The position numbers and the translations under genes were made by a program. A DNA stretch of 64,000 nucleotides from Pogostemon cablin. Taxonomy: Eukaryota; Streptophyta; Magnoliopsida; Lamiales; Lamiaceae. Position 1 is the first letter of the stretch. Each line of letters begins with the position of its first letter. Shown in pieces: positions 44,840-57,759 of the stretch. The notes below the pieces were generated by a model. That model was not told the DNA's origin, did not search any database, and was given only the letters and a program-made list of their open reading frames with translations. The stretch is taken from positions 22,148,028-22,212,027 of the forward strand of contig CM042966.1 in assembly GCA_023678885.1 (NCBI GenBank), in the 5' to 3' direction.

Positions 44840-47620
44840 CTTAAAAAGCTAAATAATTAAACAAACTCAATAATAATAGCTACTATATTTACTCGTATTA
44901 GTAGACTTGTAATTCACTTATCCTTTTCCCTACAATGTGATATACTCATTATTGACACGAAACAACTTATACCAACTGTATGGGTAGACAAGAAGCACTC
45001 CTTTTTTTAAAAATAAATGTTTACTCATAATTTATAGCTAAGGAATAAGTGTCAATTACTAAAACTCTAGCAGCAAAACAACTTAGAAACAGGCTTTGTG
45101 AATTATTTGATTAAGTGGGAATTTGTTCTTGAGTTGTAATATAAGGTTCAAGAATTATTTGATAGGTGGTCTAAACTGAAAATCACATTTATCCACTAGA
45201 TAGAGGGCATGAATAGTGCCTTACAGCACAAAGTACAATTTGCTGGATTTCCTAATAAGGTATCTACAATTTAGCGGGAATTCAAAATACTTCACTTAAC
45301 ATATAATTCAAGTACGTAGATTAGAAGACACGCGAAAATAAAAAAAACTATACAAACCTGTAAGTAAATCCACGAGTTCTTATACCAAATCAACTAAGTT
45401 TAGCTTCTAAGAACATAATTTAAGCGATAAGAATAAGATTCAAATTACCAGAGACCACTGTGTGCTCGAAGATCCAGACCTCACATCTTGAGTATAAAAT
45501 AGGATTTATAACAGAAATTATAAGCATGACTTGTTACATCTCTATATTATTATTAGTTGCATGCGATTTTAGATAGACATATTTTCAACACTATACGTTG
45601 AATTTTTTTCACAATGTGTGATATTTTATACATCCTTGAAAAATATAAAAGGCACTCAAACAGAGCTATAAAAGCCTTATAATGACAGATTTATTACTGA
45701 TTTCTGTTGTAAATTTCTATTATTTTCACACAAATGTAGCGAAGACACTTAAACACATATATAAAAGCCTTATAATGACAGATTTATTACTGATTCTGTT
45801 GTAAATTTCTATTATTTTCTGTGACATACCACAGTAGTGGTGATACATGAAAATAGCAAAGACACTCAAACAAAGTTATTACTCATTCATTCAATTATAG
45901 CAACAATAATATTTTGGAGATAAATCTAACATATTTCTATTCATCACACAAATGTGAGTTGCACCTCAACTATATAACACAAACTTCACATGAATATGAT
46001 TAGTAAGTCCAAGAGAACAAAGTGTGGTTACCTCTCCTGATTCACTTGTAAGATAAGATAATGATAGAAGATGTAATTAAGGAGGGTCAAATCCCTACCC
46101 TGCAACAAGAACCTGATATAATATAATATAGCAAGACGGACATTCTTGGATAAAAATATTTAGGAACCCTAATTCAAAGAATATTCAAAAGTGCTTCCCT
46201 ATCAGATTTGAGGAGAAATCACGACTAAACGTAGAAATAATCCTATTGCAAAGTGAAGGACAAAAATAAGAAACTAATTGTGAGAGATAAGAGATCCCCA
46301 AGTTAAATTTGAAGCACAATATGTAAGTTTTATTACATGGTGATTAAGCAAATGCTAATAAAATATTTGAACTGCAATCATATCTTCACTTTTGCATTTT
46401 TGTAATGTTCTGGTGAATACTACATTTTATGGTATTTTGGCTCAATCAGTCTCACAAATTATGCTGCATACAATTTATTATTAGAAAATAGACCAATGTT
46501 GCATACGATTTTCCTCTACACTCAATACAATTGAATTATTCACTAAGTTCTTGAGGAATATGCTTTCTTATGTTCTTCAATCATGTAAATTAAAGAATCA
46601 AGTGAAAGTCAAGTTAAAGGAAATAATAAAATATCTAATTGTCAGATATTCTTGAGATTGATGGTCTTAACAAATCCACTTAAAATTGAAATAGTCAGCA
46701 TACTTAAAGGTAATTCCTATGATAGTAAAGCAACACATCAAATTCAGATCCCACAAGCGTCGTAGTTGAAAAGTAGCTATTTTCACAAGGTTGTCAAATG
46801 TTCATACTATATAAAGCTTGACCAAAAAGGAGAATAAGAAACAGATCGACTTTGATGAACTAATAACAGAACAACACAAAATAAAAAGGTAATTGAACAA
46901 TTGGGCGGGTTCGATGTTATACCGATCGTTTTGGGCAAACTTCGACCAGTGCCTACAAATGTGGTATACCCTAGGCCTTACGATCTCTTTGCCGTCGGTT
47001 TCTCAAAGCAATCTTGCAGTAAATAGAGGATTGGATTAACGGAATAATCTGGCATTGAAAAAAATACGGTAATTGATACTCTAAATACCTTAATCGATCG
47101 AACTCATCAATTCGTGGAGCATCCTTCCTACGATGAATCTAGGTATAGCTGGTGTTCAGCCACAGGAGCTATAATTTGGATTTCTACTATTCTAGGGCTT
47201 CGTCACATGAAAGGGAATTCAAATCTAAAAAAAATAACGCACTAAAAAAAAATTTCAGAACTGTCACCCGCGCCTTCATTTTCCTTAACCGCGATGATGA
47301 AGGACAATGGTGAAGGTGACGAGTGATAGCCGCTTCAGAATACTTTTACTTCTCTAAAACTTAATTAAGCACTTGGCAGTTGGCATATTATACTCGAGTG
47401 TGAGATATTTTACTTTCTTGCATTTAATTTTGAGGTGATGAGTAGCATATCTTTGTGAATTTGATAATATGAATTTTTTATTTATTATTTTTTTTAATGT
47501 TCACATGGCAGCGATTTCAAACTACTCCAGCAGTTTGTGGTCCCCTCCGGCCACCTTTCTCCACCAGCCTCCAGGACATTCATTTAATCTAGAGTTGTTT
47601 ATTTGATAATTTCTTTGCTA
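44840..47620. other. CACTA-2 associated or intergenic DNA
   Basis: Mostly A/T without long ORFs. Two similar segments at about 45660-45720 and 45755-45815 ('agccttataatgacagatttattactgat...gttgtaaatttctatta') form a local duplication of about 60 bp. A GC-richer minus-strand leader-like segment with a short ATG-start frame lies at 47220-47340. Confidence 0.45.
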
Positions 47621-48851
47621 GTCTCCTTTTGGAAGCTCGTTTTCGAGCTCTTCCGGTCATTGAGTTGGCCATGACTTATATGATGTTTGTGCAGCTCGCT
47701 AACAAAAAAGGAGTAGGGTTATTCACTCCGGCGCGGCATTCACCTGCCTATGGCTTGATCACCAACATAAGCCCGTTGCTGATCATAAAACCCATGATCA
47801 GCGCCTTCGTATGCCCGACTCCACACCACATTGCAAGTTACGGCCCATGCTCTTTGGCTATTCTCATGATTAAAATCGGGTCCCATTGTTTAAGCCAATT
47901 TTTTTTGCTCTCTTATTGAACATTTTAATCATGTATTTTTATTATCGTATGATCCTCAGAGTCAAATGTAAAGGCTCTTTTTGTAAGCTGTTTGTTTGGC
48001 TTTTTATTTAATTGTTGTTGCCCCTCTTCCATCTCCTTTGTCCCCCTTCTTATTTTCTTTTAACTTTTTAATATTATTGCGTAGTTTGATAATATGAATT
48101 TTTTTATTATCAATTTTCTTTTTCTGATGACTTTTTTTTATTTAATTATTGACGGACCTAAAGTGATTTGATCATCACATAAGTCCATAATACTCTTATG
48201 TACTTGTACATGGACACAACTCAATTTTTATTTATCAATTTTTATTTTTATTGTCACAAATATGATTATAAATAAAAGGAAATTATTATATTTTACTAAT
48301 TAAAGCATCTCACTAAAAAAGTTATATTTTAGTTTTGATAATGAGATCCACACAAAATAACTATTATATCTTCACTAGTCTACACACAACATTAATACAA
48401 TTATGCATTGTACATTAAAATATTATACTATATTTATCAACTCACTACACATTAAAATATTATATTCCTTAATCTTCGTACAAAAGCAAATGAAATTGTT
48501 TAAATGTGACGGATAGAGTATATTTTAATTAACAAAATGTATTGTACTTCATCACATGTCTAACCAACGTATAAGAGCAATTCCAATTTGATATTACTTT
48601 TATAATTTGAATTTTTCCGTTTATCCTCAAACAAGCCTTTTTTTTAAGTTCAAAGTTTACATAGTGAGAAATACTTATAGTGAGTTCAAGCTAAATATAC
48701 ATTCATGTGTATATTTTTGAAAAAGGTTGCATCATTTTTCTACAAATTTAAATTCTTAAATTTTTAATGTTAAAGTATATAAAAATTTAGCCAAACACTT
48801 GTATTGGACTGTTTCACATTAATATAATTATTGTTATTACAAGTTACAAAG
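47621..48851. other. Intergenic DNA with a GC-richer segment
   Basis: The segment 47630-47920 is open on the plus strand for 96 codons but shows no recognisable domain and no codon or splice support. The rest to 48851 is AT-rich without features. Confidence 0.35.
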
Positions 48852-49765
48852 TGTTGTAAACCTACTGCTAGAGTTAGTAGTGAACCTAAAGGATCACACC
48901 TTAATTTGGATAAACGACTTTATCAATTGGTGCAATAGTTAAATCGTTAACTATGTATTATAATTGAATAATTTGATTATTTAATTAAGAATTAATTTGA
49001 TTAATAAAGTTAAAAGAATGAATCAATTGGATTGATTGAAAATAATAATTGGGTTATTATAAATTAGATTTATTGAGCCCAGTTATAATTAATGGACTTT
49101 ATGATTAAGCTCATTAATTAATTTACAACATTTAAATAGAAGAGAATATGGGTAGAGACTCGGTTCTCCCACTCTCGTGGTCGACTTTTGAGATGATTGA
49201 GATGATTAAGGGGTTACTGCCTTTTGAAAACATGCAGTCGACTTTTGAGTTATGTGTGACTTTTCTTTTCTGTTCTCTTCGATCTCGAATTCTCTCTTCT
49301 CCTCTTGACAGAGAGTAATCTTTTCTGTTGTTTTATTTTAATTGTTGGAGACAATAAATTAATTATTGTTCTTCAACTTGTTTCTATTATCACCCGGTTG
49401 ATATTAGGAACACTCCATTGATATAAACAGATTTACATTGCTAGCGAAGTTTAAAATCTGTGTTGTTAATCCAATCGGTGGATTTTCTTTAGAGGGGATA
49501 CACTTGGATTCCTTACTGAGAAGAAAGGAGTTTTAGCCACAATCCAGAAATCGATTCCCTCACTCCTTGCATCAACTGGAAGAAAGTCTACGAGGGTAAG
49601 AATAATCTTTACAATAGATTTTTTCAGCATATTTTAACACCGGATCTGATAATCATTTCCGAGCATCCGGGGTGAAACCTTTTATGTATTAATAAAAATG
49701 ATTTATTATTTTGAAAATTTTTAAATTCCACTGCGTTCACTCGGAAAGTTATAACGAACCCAATA
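48852..49765 (+). mobile_element. Probable solo Copia-type LTR
   Basis: It starts TGTTGTAAACC and ends near 'cactgcgttcactcgg...gaacccaata', a layout common in plant Copia LTRs. It includes 'gattgagattctc' and 'ccgagcatccggggtgaaacc' blocks. The end should be CA but reads TA, and no perfect TSD matches, so boundaries are approximate. Confidence 0.5.
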
Positions 49766-49844
49766 GTTACCACGAAGCTTCTATGAAATTGAGTTACACT
49801 CATTTAAAAATAGAACTACGTGTGCTCAGATAACCTTTGTATTT

Positions 49845-50869
49845 AAGGGAAAAAGGTCATGCAAGCCCCTTATCTTATCTCCAAAGATCAAATTAACCCT
49901 TCATCTTTTCTTTTGGTTATTCAAACCCTTTATCTTTCTATTATCGTCAATTAAACCCTTTGTTTTCTTAAAATAAAATATTTATACTCTTTCCTTTAAA
50001 AATCAACTAACGGTGGTGTCAATGAATTATTAATTACAGCAATAATGTTTAATTACAACAAGAATAATTAATAAAAATCTAATTGATCCCCGTCATCATC
50101 ATCCTCACCCATCCTCCGCGTCTCAAGGCAATGGTGTCCGTCGTCGGCAGCCTCTCCCTGATGGTAATTTACAGGAGAAGCTCAACGGATTCACCACAGC
50201 GAGGCAGAGTAGGAATCATCCAAAAGCCCAAGATCTGAAATCGGAACCCCAAGATCTGAAACCTGATCGGAGTTTGAACTATTTGATCTGGTTTTGAAAT
50301 TGAACAGACCCAAAAACAACAAAGAAACCTCCACGACTCTTAATCTTCTCCTTAAATTCAAGAAGCCGGTGGGGCCCACTTGAGGAGTACTGAAGAAGAT
50401 CCGGTGGTGGCCGTTGAGATTCCAGGTGGTGGCACTGGTATTAGTCTTCCACCACGAGTGGTTGACGGCGATGGCGACACCGAGAGGGACAACAACTACC
50501 CATTACAAAGATAGTTTAATTTTGTCCTGTATATTTCCATCGGGAATAGGCTGAAGGTGACGACGACGACGATGGCGCAGTTGCTGAGAGATGCCCTGAG
50601 AGTGGCGGAAGATGAGATGCCCTCCCTATCATTCTCCATGAAACAAAAAGTTATCAAATTTGGAGACATGGGAAATTGAGTACGTTTATTACCTCAATTC
50701 TCAACAATCAAACTGTTCTCACTCTCTCTCATTGACAGCGTGAGATTGATTATTAACAGAAGGGCACCCATATTTTAACAAGATGAAGGGTTTGAATGAC
50801 CATAAAAAGTTGGAGGGCTCCTTTGATCTTGGGGGATAATATTGAGAGTTTATCCGACCCTTTTCCCTT
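49845..50869. mobile_element. MULE-E: TIR element of about 1 kb
   Basis: The left end AAGGGAAAAAGGTCATG and the right end (inverse AAGGGAAAAGGGTCGGA) open inverted repeats of about 90 bp including 'gatcaaattaaccc', 'attcaaacccttcatc' and relatives. Flanks share TGTATT. The core (50080-50640) is GC-richer and holds short frames without domains. Confidence 0.75.
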
Positions 50870-50935
50870 GTATTAAATTATAATACTCTTTAGTATAAGG
50901 ATGTGTACCCTTTATTTTTTGAAAAATTAAAAAAT

Positions 50936-51930
50936 ACTCCCTCCGTCTTGAACTTATGTTCGCCGACACTGTAGATACGGAGTTTAAGAAAAGTTATTTT
51001 TGACCAACTTTATTGACTTTTTAGGGGTATTGTGGTATTTTTAGGTAATAATGTATGAGGTTTTATATTGTGATAATATGTATATTTAGTTTAGTTCTTT
51101 ATGTGAAATGAATTAAATAGTTTTTAGTTGAATCGACGTTATACAACCCTTATTCGTTTTTCATGTATAATAAATTAATGTAATTATAAAAAACCAACAA
51201 TTTTAAAATTTTTTATTAATATTTATATTTCATTACTTAATCATATGTTATAAACAATTTCAAATAATGTCTTAATTACTTAAGCATATTTTCAAATACA
51301 ACCCAAATTTTAAAAATGTGTGAAATTGAAAAGAGATTTAAGGAAATAAGTGTAAAAAATGTGATAGTAAAGCACCTAAATGTACTTATTTAAGGAAATA
51401 AGAATAAAATGAGTGATGAGAAATTGAAGAGAAATTGAGAAGATGTTGAAAAGAGATTTTGACCCAAAATTTTGAGCAAAAAAAATTGACTTTAGGTGAT
51501 TTTACATATATATTAATAGATACAACAATATAAATATATTTTGATTAATATACACACAGGTCTTATTTATCTACATATATACATACAATGTATACATCAA
51601 TAAAGTTAAAAATATTTGATTAATTTACACAGATTTTGAAAAATATAAATTGGTGAGAGGTTTGATGAATGATGAGGTTGAAGTGAATATATGGAATTAA
51701 TGTCAAAATTATTTAGTCATATTTCTTTAAATGTATAAAGAATATGGGGAATGAAATATAGACATTATTATGTATTAAAAGAAAATTGTATTAATTAGTT
51801 TGTGAGATGTTGAGGAGAAATTGAAAAGAGATGAGATGAGATAATTTAAAGAGAATTTGACCAAACTTTTGAGCGGGAAAAAAAGTTTGACCCTATGTGC
51901 TTATATATATATATAGATAGATAGATAAGA
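50936..51930. mobile_element. Stowaway-like left end and duplicated AT-rich DNA
   Basis: TACTCCCTCCGTC at 50935-50947 is a Stowaway terminus; no right terminus was found. Two related segments containing 'gaaaagaga', 'gacc', 'ttttgagc' and 'ttgac' lie at 51430-51490 and 51815-51895. A (TA)n(GATA)n microsatellite lies at 51903-51928. Confidence 0.45.
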
Positions 51931-52402
51931 TTATACTTTATTAATTCATACTTGTGCATCTTTAGCTGTTATGTAGAGTCTGAATACATATCTTGGTTAT
52001 TGATTGAGTGCATTCACTGCTGAGTAGGATTATATTTTATGATTCTAAGTGAGGGGACTCCGAACCTTCATTAGATCTATCTTATATAAATATTTATTAC
52101 TTGAATTGAATTCGGGTTAGTAAGTAGGATAAAGAGGATAAATATATATTACCTATAAAGGGAGATCATATCGGGTTAGAGTACTTAGTGCACAGAAAAT
52201 AATTGATACTGATAGTACCTAGAAAGGGGGTAATATTATGTTCTTGCTCCAAGGTATTCACATATGTTACATGCATATTTACTTGTGTCTATAGAGTAGA
52301 TTTGCATGGCTTAGTGATGTGTCCATAGTCCACAAGGCAGAGTCGGACATTGACATACGGAAGAGAGATTAATTAGTGAAACTGGATGGCCCGAAGAGCT
52401 AC
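51931..52402 (+). repeat. LTR fragment of the E3 family, interrupted by E3
   Basis: It matches the E3 LTR segment from about 54985 to 55490 ('gattctaagtgaggggactccgaa', 'acctataaagggagatcat', 'gatttgcatg'). It ends in GAGCTAC at the E3 start, so E3 inserted into a sibling's LTR; GCTAC (52398-52402) is the expected TSD. Confidence 0.8.
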
Positions 52403-53079
52403 TGATGAGAGTGAAAATAAGCGTGTTTTAGTGTCCAATTTAACACCTTCTTGATGGAAATTGTTGTTATATATTAGCAAAAGTGTTTTATATTTGACAT
52501 ATGTGAGAAAAATGTGCACTTGAGGTATTTTATTTTGTTTTAGGTGGAAGAGGGATAAAAAATGTAAAATTGGAGAAAAGGTGCAACTTGTGTATGAATG
52601 CTGAAAAACGCACGTCCAATTTTCTTAATTTTTCTGTATTTGTGTGGAGATCAAAACTAGTGGTGTGATGTAAAGCCACTGAAATGAAGATCGTTTTGGC
52701 ATAAAGAACACCTCAATCGGAATCCAAACGAGAAAGTTATGATCAAAATAATGACGTCGCGCGAGCTGTGCCTAACAAAATAGCTGTGTCACTTTCCATG
52801 ACTTGTTACACCTTTAAATCTTGGAGTTTTTATGAGTTCTTAATATGTATAGAAAGCCAAGGAATAGTGGATCGCGTGAACGCAAGAATCACTCGAATCG
52901 GAGTCCGGATGTGGAACTTATACGCGAAATGGTGAGACAGTGCAAGTGTGGTTCGACCACGATGATGTGGTTCGACCATCTATTTTGGTCGAACCATAGT
53001 CGAACCATATGCCTGAAGTGCGTTAAATTGCCAATTTTGATTCGACCATGGTTCGACCAAGCCTATAGGTCGAACCATG

Positions 53080-54425
53080 TGTTGGATTGTATACTAAAAG
53101 TCTAGCTTTTTGTATGAACAATGCTATAACAATTTATTTGAAATGAAAATCATATGTTCAAATGATTGTGTCTTATAATTTATTTATATATCCGATGCAA
53201 TAGTCCACTTAATTTATAGTGTAGATAATATGTTGTGCGACAACACACGGAAGATCATATTATCGGTTTCCTTATAAAGTATAAATAGATGATCACAACC
53301 GAGATAGACTGGGGCTCTCTATTAGGATGGTTGTAGTGTGATTTGGTATTAGTTTGTCTTGACTATAGAATCACATTAGTGCACTTTGTGTGTATTGAGC
53401 AGGACCGCTTGAGATCGTTCGACTTATACTGACTTATAGGAGAACTTGATCTCAGTTATTATGGATGTTTGTGCTCCTAATCCCTATACAATAACCTCGA
53501 CACATAAGGCAGTATGCATTTCTTTGATTCATCAATGGGTGAGATTTACATATAATTAAATCAACAAACTCGGTGAGTTGGGAAATAGTGTTGTCTCTAT
53601 GGTGTGCTGTTGATTGTAGAAGGAATCTGTGTCCAACATAAGTTGATGATGTCCCCTTGAGGAGCTTATAAGGTTTATCATATAAACCCTGCAGGTGGAT
53701 TTATTCCGGCATGATAATAAGGTTGAGTGGTACTACTCTCGGATGAGATATTAATTAATGGAGTTGTCAGTAACTTAATTAATTAATGGGCATTGTATAT
53801 CTTAAACATGAGGAGACTAACGTGCTCATAATAAGAAGGAGCCCATAACGTAATTATGAGATTAGAATGATAGTGCAGTAATAATATTTTAGTGGTATAT
53901 ATTATTATTATTGGACTTAAGTATAAGCTTTGGGCTAAGCTTGGATACTTAAGCCCAATGGAGGCCCAACTCTAATTTCTCCTCCTGGTCCTTGCTGTAG
54001 CCCATATATAAGTCATCTCAATTATCCAGAAACCCTAATTGAACACACCTAACACTTTGATGAGGGTGAGGGAACAGCAGACTAAGAAGATCTCAAAGAT
54101 CGTCGCCCACACGACGTCGAGATTGGACTTGGAATACAGCAGAAGACCGGAAGGTTGTTTGTTGCTATTGTCCATCAACTTGCACGATTTTTCTAAAATC
54201 GTACAGAACTTGAAACTGAATGTGTGATATATTGATAGAAAGCCACTGAAGAGAGGATCGTTTTGGCGTATAGATCACTCAAATCGGAGATCATATGAGA
54301 GAGTTATACCCAAAACGGTGAGGCTGCCGGCGAGAATTCATCTTCTTCAACATACCCTAGTGAAAGGTAATACGTTTCTTTGATTTCTTGCTTCCGCTAA
54401 ATTAGAAACGTATGGAATCCTAACA
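53080..54425 (+). mobile_element. Solo Copia-type LTR nested in the E3 LTR
   Basis: It starts TGTTGGATTGTATACTAAAA and ends ATGGAATCCTAACA, the standard form of a large plant Copia LTR, with 'aagcccaatggaggcccaa' and 'tagcccatatataag' (promoter-like) inside. It splits the E3 dyad-word region. A clear 5-bp TSD was not found (CCATG versus GTTCA). Confidence 0.75.
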
Positions 54426-54576
54426 GTTCACGTTAACCAAATAATCGAACGCAAATACCATTGTCGAACCACATGCCTGGGTCAGCTCCAAATCCGATTT
54501 TTACACCCCTAGTGCATGTTTCTGCATGTTTTCATTTTAAAAAGTCCATTCTAGGTCCATAAGGAGAGGTTACAAG

Positions 54577-54586
54577 TATAAAAAAG
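54577..54586 (+). promoter_or_regulatory. E3 LTR TATA box
   Basis: TATAAAAAGG lies downstream of the dyad words, equivalent in order to the E1 and E2 LTR promoters. Confidence 0.65.
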
Positions 54587-55760
54587 GATGTGAATCACAT
54601 CATTATTGAATATAGTGGATTAGATTGGAGAACCACAACACAGTACTACACCCCCACAAGGGGGGATCACCCCCCAACCATCATCCACATCCTTTCCTTC
54701 ATCCATCCATCACTTTGAAGATTCGTTTGTGGAATCAAGAGGAGAACCAAGAGGAGGATTCAAGATAGAGAAGGACGTGATGATGCCCACATCTAGGGTT
54801 TTATTTTTTTCCTAATTTATCTTGTATTTTCCAGACTATGGGTAAGGTCTATCCAACACCCATGATTGTTGTTCGCAACATCATGGGCTAGAACCGTTTT
54901 GGTAGAACTAGGGTTGTGAAGGTTTTTAGAATTAATTGAACTTTCATGTGTATACTCCATACAACACTACTTGTGGTTTAGTTTATATATGAATATGCAT
55001 TTTTAATTCATATTCAGAGTCGTTTTGTACATCATTAACTGTTGAGTAGAGTCTGAATATTCATCTTGGTTATAGATTGAGCGCGTTCACTGCTGAACAG
55101 GATTCCATGTTATGATTCTAAGTGAGGGGACTCCGAAGCTTCATTAGAACTATTATATATGAATGTTTATTAATTGAATTGAATTCGGGTTAATAAGCAG
55201 GATAAAGAGGTTAACTTTATAGTACCTATAAAGGGAGATCATATCGAGTTAGAGTACCATCATATCGAGTTATAGTACCAATCCTAGGGGAAAATAATTG
55301 ATACTGATAGTACCTAGAAAGGGGGCTGAAGTTATATCTCTTACTCCAAGGTTATTCACACATGTTACATGCTTATTTACTTATATCTATAAAGTAGATT
55401 TGCATGACTTAGTGATGCGTCCATATTTCACAAGGTAGAGTCGGACATTGATACACGAAAGGGAGATTAATGAGTGAAACTAGATTATTCTAGAGCTAAC
55501 TATTCTCCTACTTGATCCACTTTCGTATTTTTCTGAAGTGCTTTTATTTTAATTGTTATTTAATTTTAGTATTTAATTAATTAGATAATTATTCTCAAAC
55601 ATTATTTTCACCTGTCTTAATTAATTTAGTTAATAATTAAATTAGTAATACGTCATCCTTTGGTTTTGATATTTAACTTGGTCGCTTGCTTAAGCTGCAA
55701 CTGATATCCTTAATACTTGAGGATTAATTTTGCGTCCAAAGAAAACGCGCATCAAGTTCT

Positions 55761-55779
55761 TGGCGCCGTTGTCTGGGAC
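55761..55779 (+). other. E3 primer binding site
   Basis: TGGCGCCGTTGTCTGGGAC, six bases after the LTR end. It matches E2's PBS except near the 3' side. Confidence 0.88.
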
Positions 55780-55927
55780 GGCTGTTATTATTAGTTTATT
55801 ATTTCTAGTTTGATTAAGACTTTTATTTGTGATTATTTATTTCTATCTAACCTTGAATTTTTCTGAGGTACTTGTGAACTAGGAAAAGGAAAGGAAAGAA
55901 AGGAAGAAGTAACACACAGAGCTAAAC

Positions 55928-57727
55928 ATGATTGGAGCAAGGCATAATCCAGATAATGTTGTCATACATGAAATTTTCACGAACTATGGTATTGACAACA
56001 TGGGGTTGATAGGAGCAAGGGGAGAAGATAATGATTTTGAGATACATCACACTCTAATTAACATGGCGGAGAAGAATCCCTTTTCTGGAAGTTGTTTTGA
56101 ACATCCATATCAACATCTCAAACAATTCCTTGGTTATGTAAACACCCAGAAGGGTGCTGGAGCTAATGATAATGCTAGGCGGATCACCCTATTCAAGTTC
56201 TCTTAGATTGATAGGGCAGAAGCTTGGTATGAGACTCTCGATGCCACAGATTGTACTACATGGGACCAATTGCAGTAGAAGTTCTTAGAGAGATACATGT
56301 CACCCTCAAGGATCTTAAGAATGAGGCAAAACATCACCCAATTTGTCATGAATCAGGGTGAGAAATTTTATGAGGAGTGGGACAGGTTTAAAGACATGCT
56401 CAGGAGGTGCCCACAGCATGGGATGTCTAAGGCTCAATACATAAGTATCTTCTACTATGGATTGGATTGTGAGTCGCGTATTCTTATTGATGTATCATCA
56501 GGAGGAATGTTGTTATCTAAGACAGAACTCGAAGCAGAAAAGTTGTTTGAATACATCTCTATGAATTCACGTGACAGGCCTACAGAAAGAGTAAGAGGAT
56601 CATATGTACTTGGCAAGGTAGCACATGTTTAACATCAAACGGTGAAGCCGAATAGGAATGATGAGATCGTCTCTAGTCTAGCTAACATCAACAAGCTACT
56701 AGAATCCCAGCAGAAGCAGATTGCAGAGTTGGCATAAAAGGGGCCTAGTATCCAGCAGCAAGAAGTAAAGAGTGTTGAAGATACCTTCAATCGATACATG
56801 GCTAAGAATGATGCAAGAGTTGATCATCTTGAGATTACTATGAATGCTAATCATGCAGATTTGTCTAAGCAGTTGAAAGTCCTTACTTTGATGATAGGGC
56901 AGATGGTTAGGAATGTGAATCAATTGACGCAAACATTGGAGAAAGGAATGTTACCGTCTCAAGGTATAACGAACCCAAAAGAGTGTAAAGCCATCACGTT
57001 TAGGTCTGGAACACAATATGAGGGACCAATGATGCCGAAAATGAATTCTGAAGCTCCAGGGGCTCGATTTAACCTCAGTTCGACCAAGCCAGCAGATCAA
57101 ACCATACTCTGGAGGTCGAACCAAGCACCTGGGCAACCTCCGGAGCATCTAGATGGATAATTCGACCAAGACCACCCTGGTTCAATCAACCTTGAAGGTC
57201 AAGCCATGGTCGAACCAGCCTGTCCAGAATTCTCTAAAGTACGGTTCGACCAGGACCAACATGGTTCGACCAACTATGTTGTTCTAATCGAGGTCGAACC
57301 AGCCTGTCTGCAGCACCCTATTTTTTCTAAAGCACGTTTCGACTTTACACACCTAGTTCGACCAGTACCCATGGTCGAACCGCCTCATTCGGCACTATTT
57401 TTCATGCAGAATGCTCTACCTGATGTTAATGATACTCCAGTATCATCCCAAAGGTAGAATACTGAGCTTATAGTTGAGAAGAAGTGGGAAAGAGCGAAGA
57501 GGTTGAGAGCCGAGAAGGATAAACTGAAGGAGGCTAAACGAGATGAGTGGGGAATACCCAAGACAAAGGTACCTTTTTCGTTTCCTTCAAGATTGGCAAA
57601 GAAGGGATTGAAAGAAAAGTTTAAGAGATTTCAAGATATCATGAGCATGATAAACTTGAACATTCCTTTCTCTGAAGAAATCATGGAGATGCCATACTAT
57701 GCCCGATTCCTCAAGGATATTATATAG
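55928..57727 (+). pseudogene. E3 Gag: one continuous frame with seven in-frame stops
   Basis: The frame starting at 55928 stays in register for 600 codons but is cut by stops at 56204, 56276, 56630, 56735, 57158, 57455 and 57725. The order is an N-terminal region, FEIHHTLINMAEKNPFSG, the Gag domain (DRAEAWYETL, KFYEEWDRFKDMLRRCPQHG, FYYGLDCESRILIDVSSGG), then a coiled-coil-like part. GITNPKECKAITFRSGTQYEG is conserved with E1. A dyad-word segment (57070-57390) and a WGIPKTKVPFSFPSRLAKKG pre-protease block follow. Most stops sit where a Gln is expected, suggesting CAG/CAA to TAG/TAA changes. Confidence 0.88.
57070..57390 (+). repeat. E3 internal dyad-word array within the Gag frame
   Basis: At least ten GTTCGACCA or TGGTCGAAC words in both orientations lie between Gag and the protease linker and are translated in frame as FDQ, VEP-like residues. 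The same words occur in the E3 LTR. Confidence 0.9.
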
Positions 57728-57759
57728 AAGAAGAGAAGCTTGAACGGACTGGAGACGGT

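Larger units (their letters stand above)
52403..55754 (+). repeat. E3 5' LTR with a nested solo LTR
   Basis: TGATGAGAG...CGCGCATCA, with TGATG/CATCA as inverted ends, 3352 bp including a nested insert of about 1.35 kb. U3 has GGTTCGACC/GGTCGAACC words (52950-53079, and 54430-54475 after the insert). The original LTR is therefore about 2.0 kb. Confidence 0.85.

Noticed and set aside
47629..47919. 96-codon open frame on the plus strand in a GC-richer segment
   Set aside because: No recognisable domain, no splice or promoter support, and the composition does not show clear coding bias; left as intergenic.
48852..48892. GTAGTG near 48880 as the missing right end of CACTA-2
   Set aside because: Only the last few bases match; the preceding sequence is not the inverse of CACTACAACATAAG and fits better as the start of a Copia LTR.
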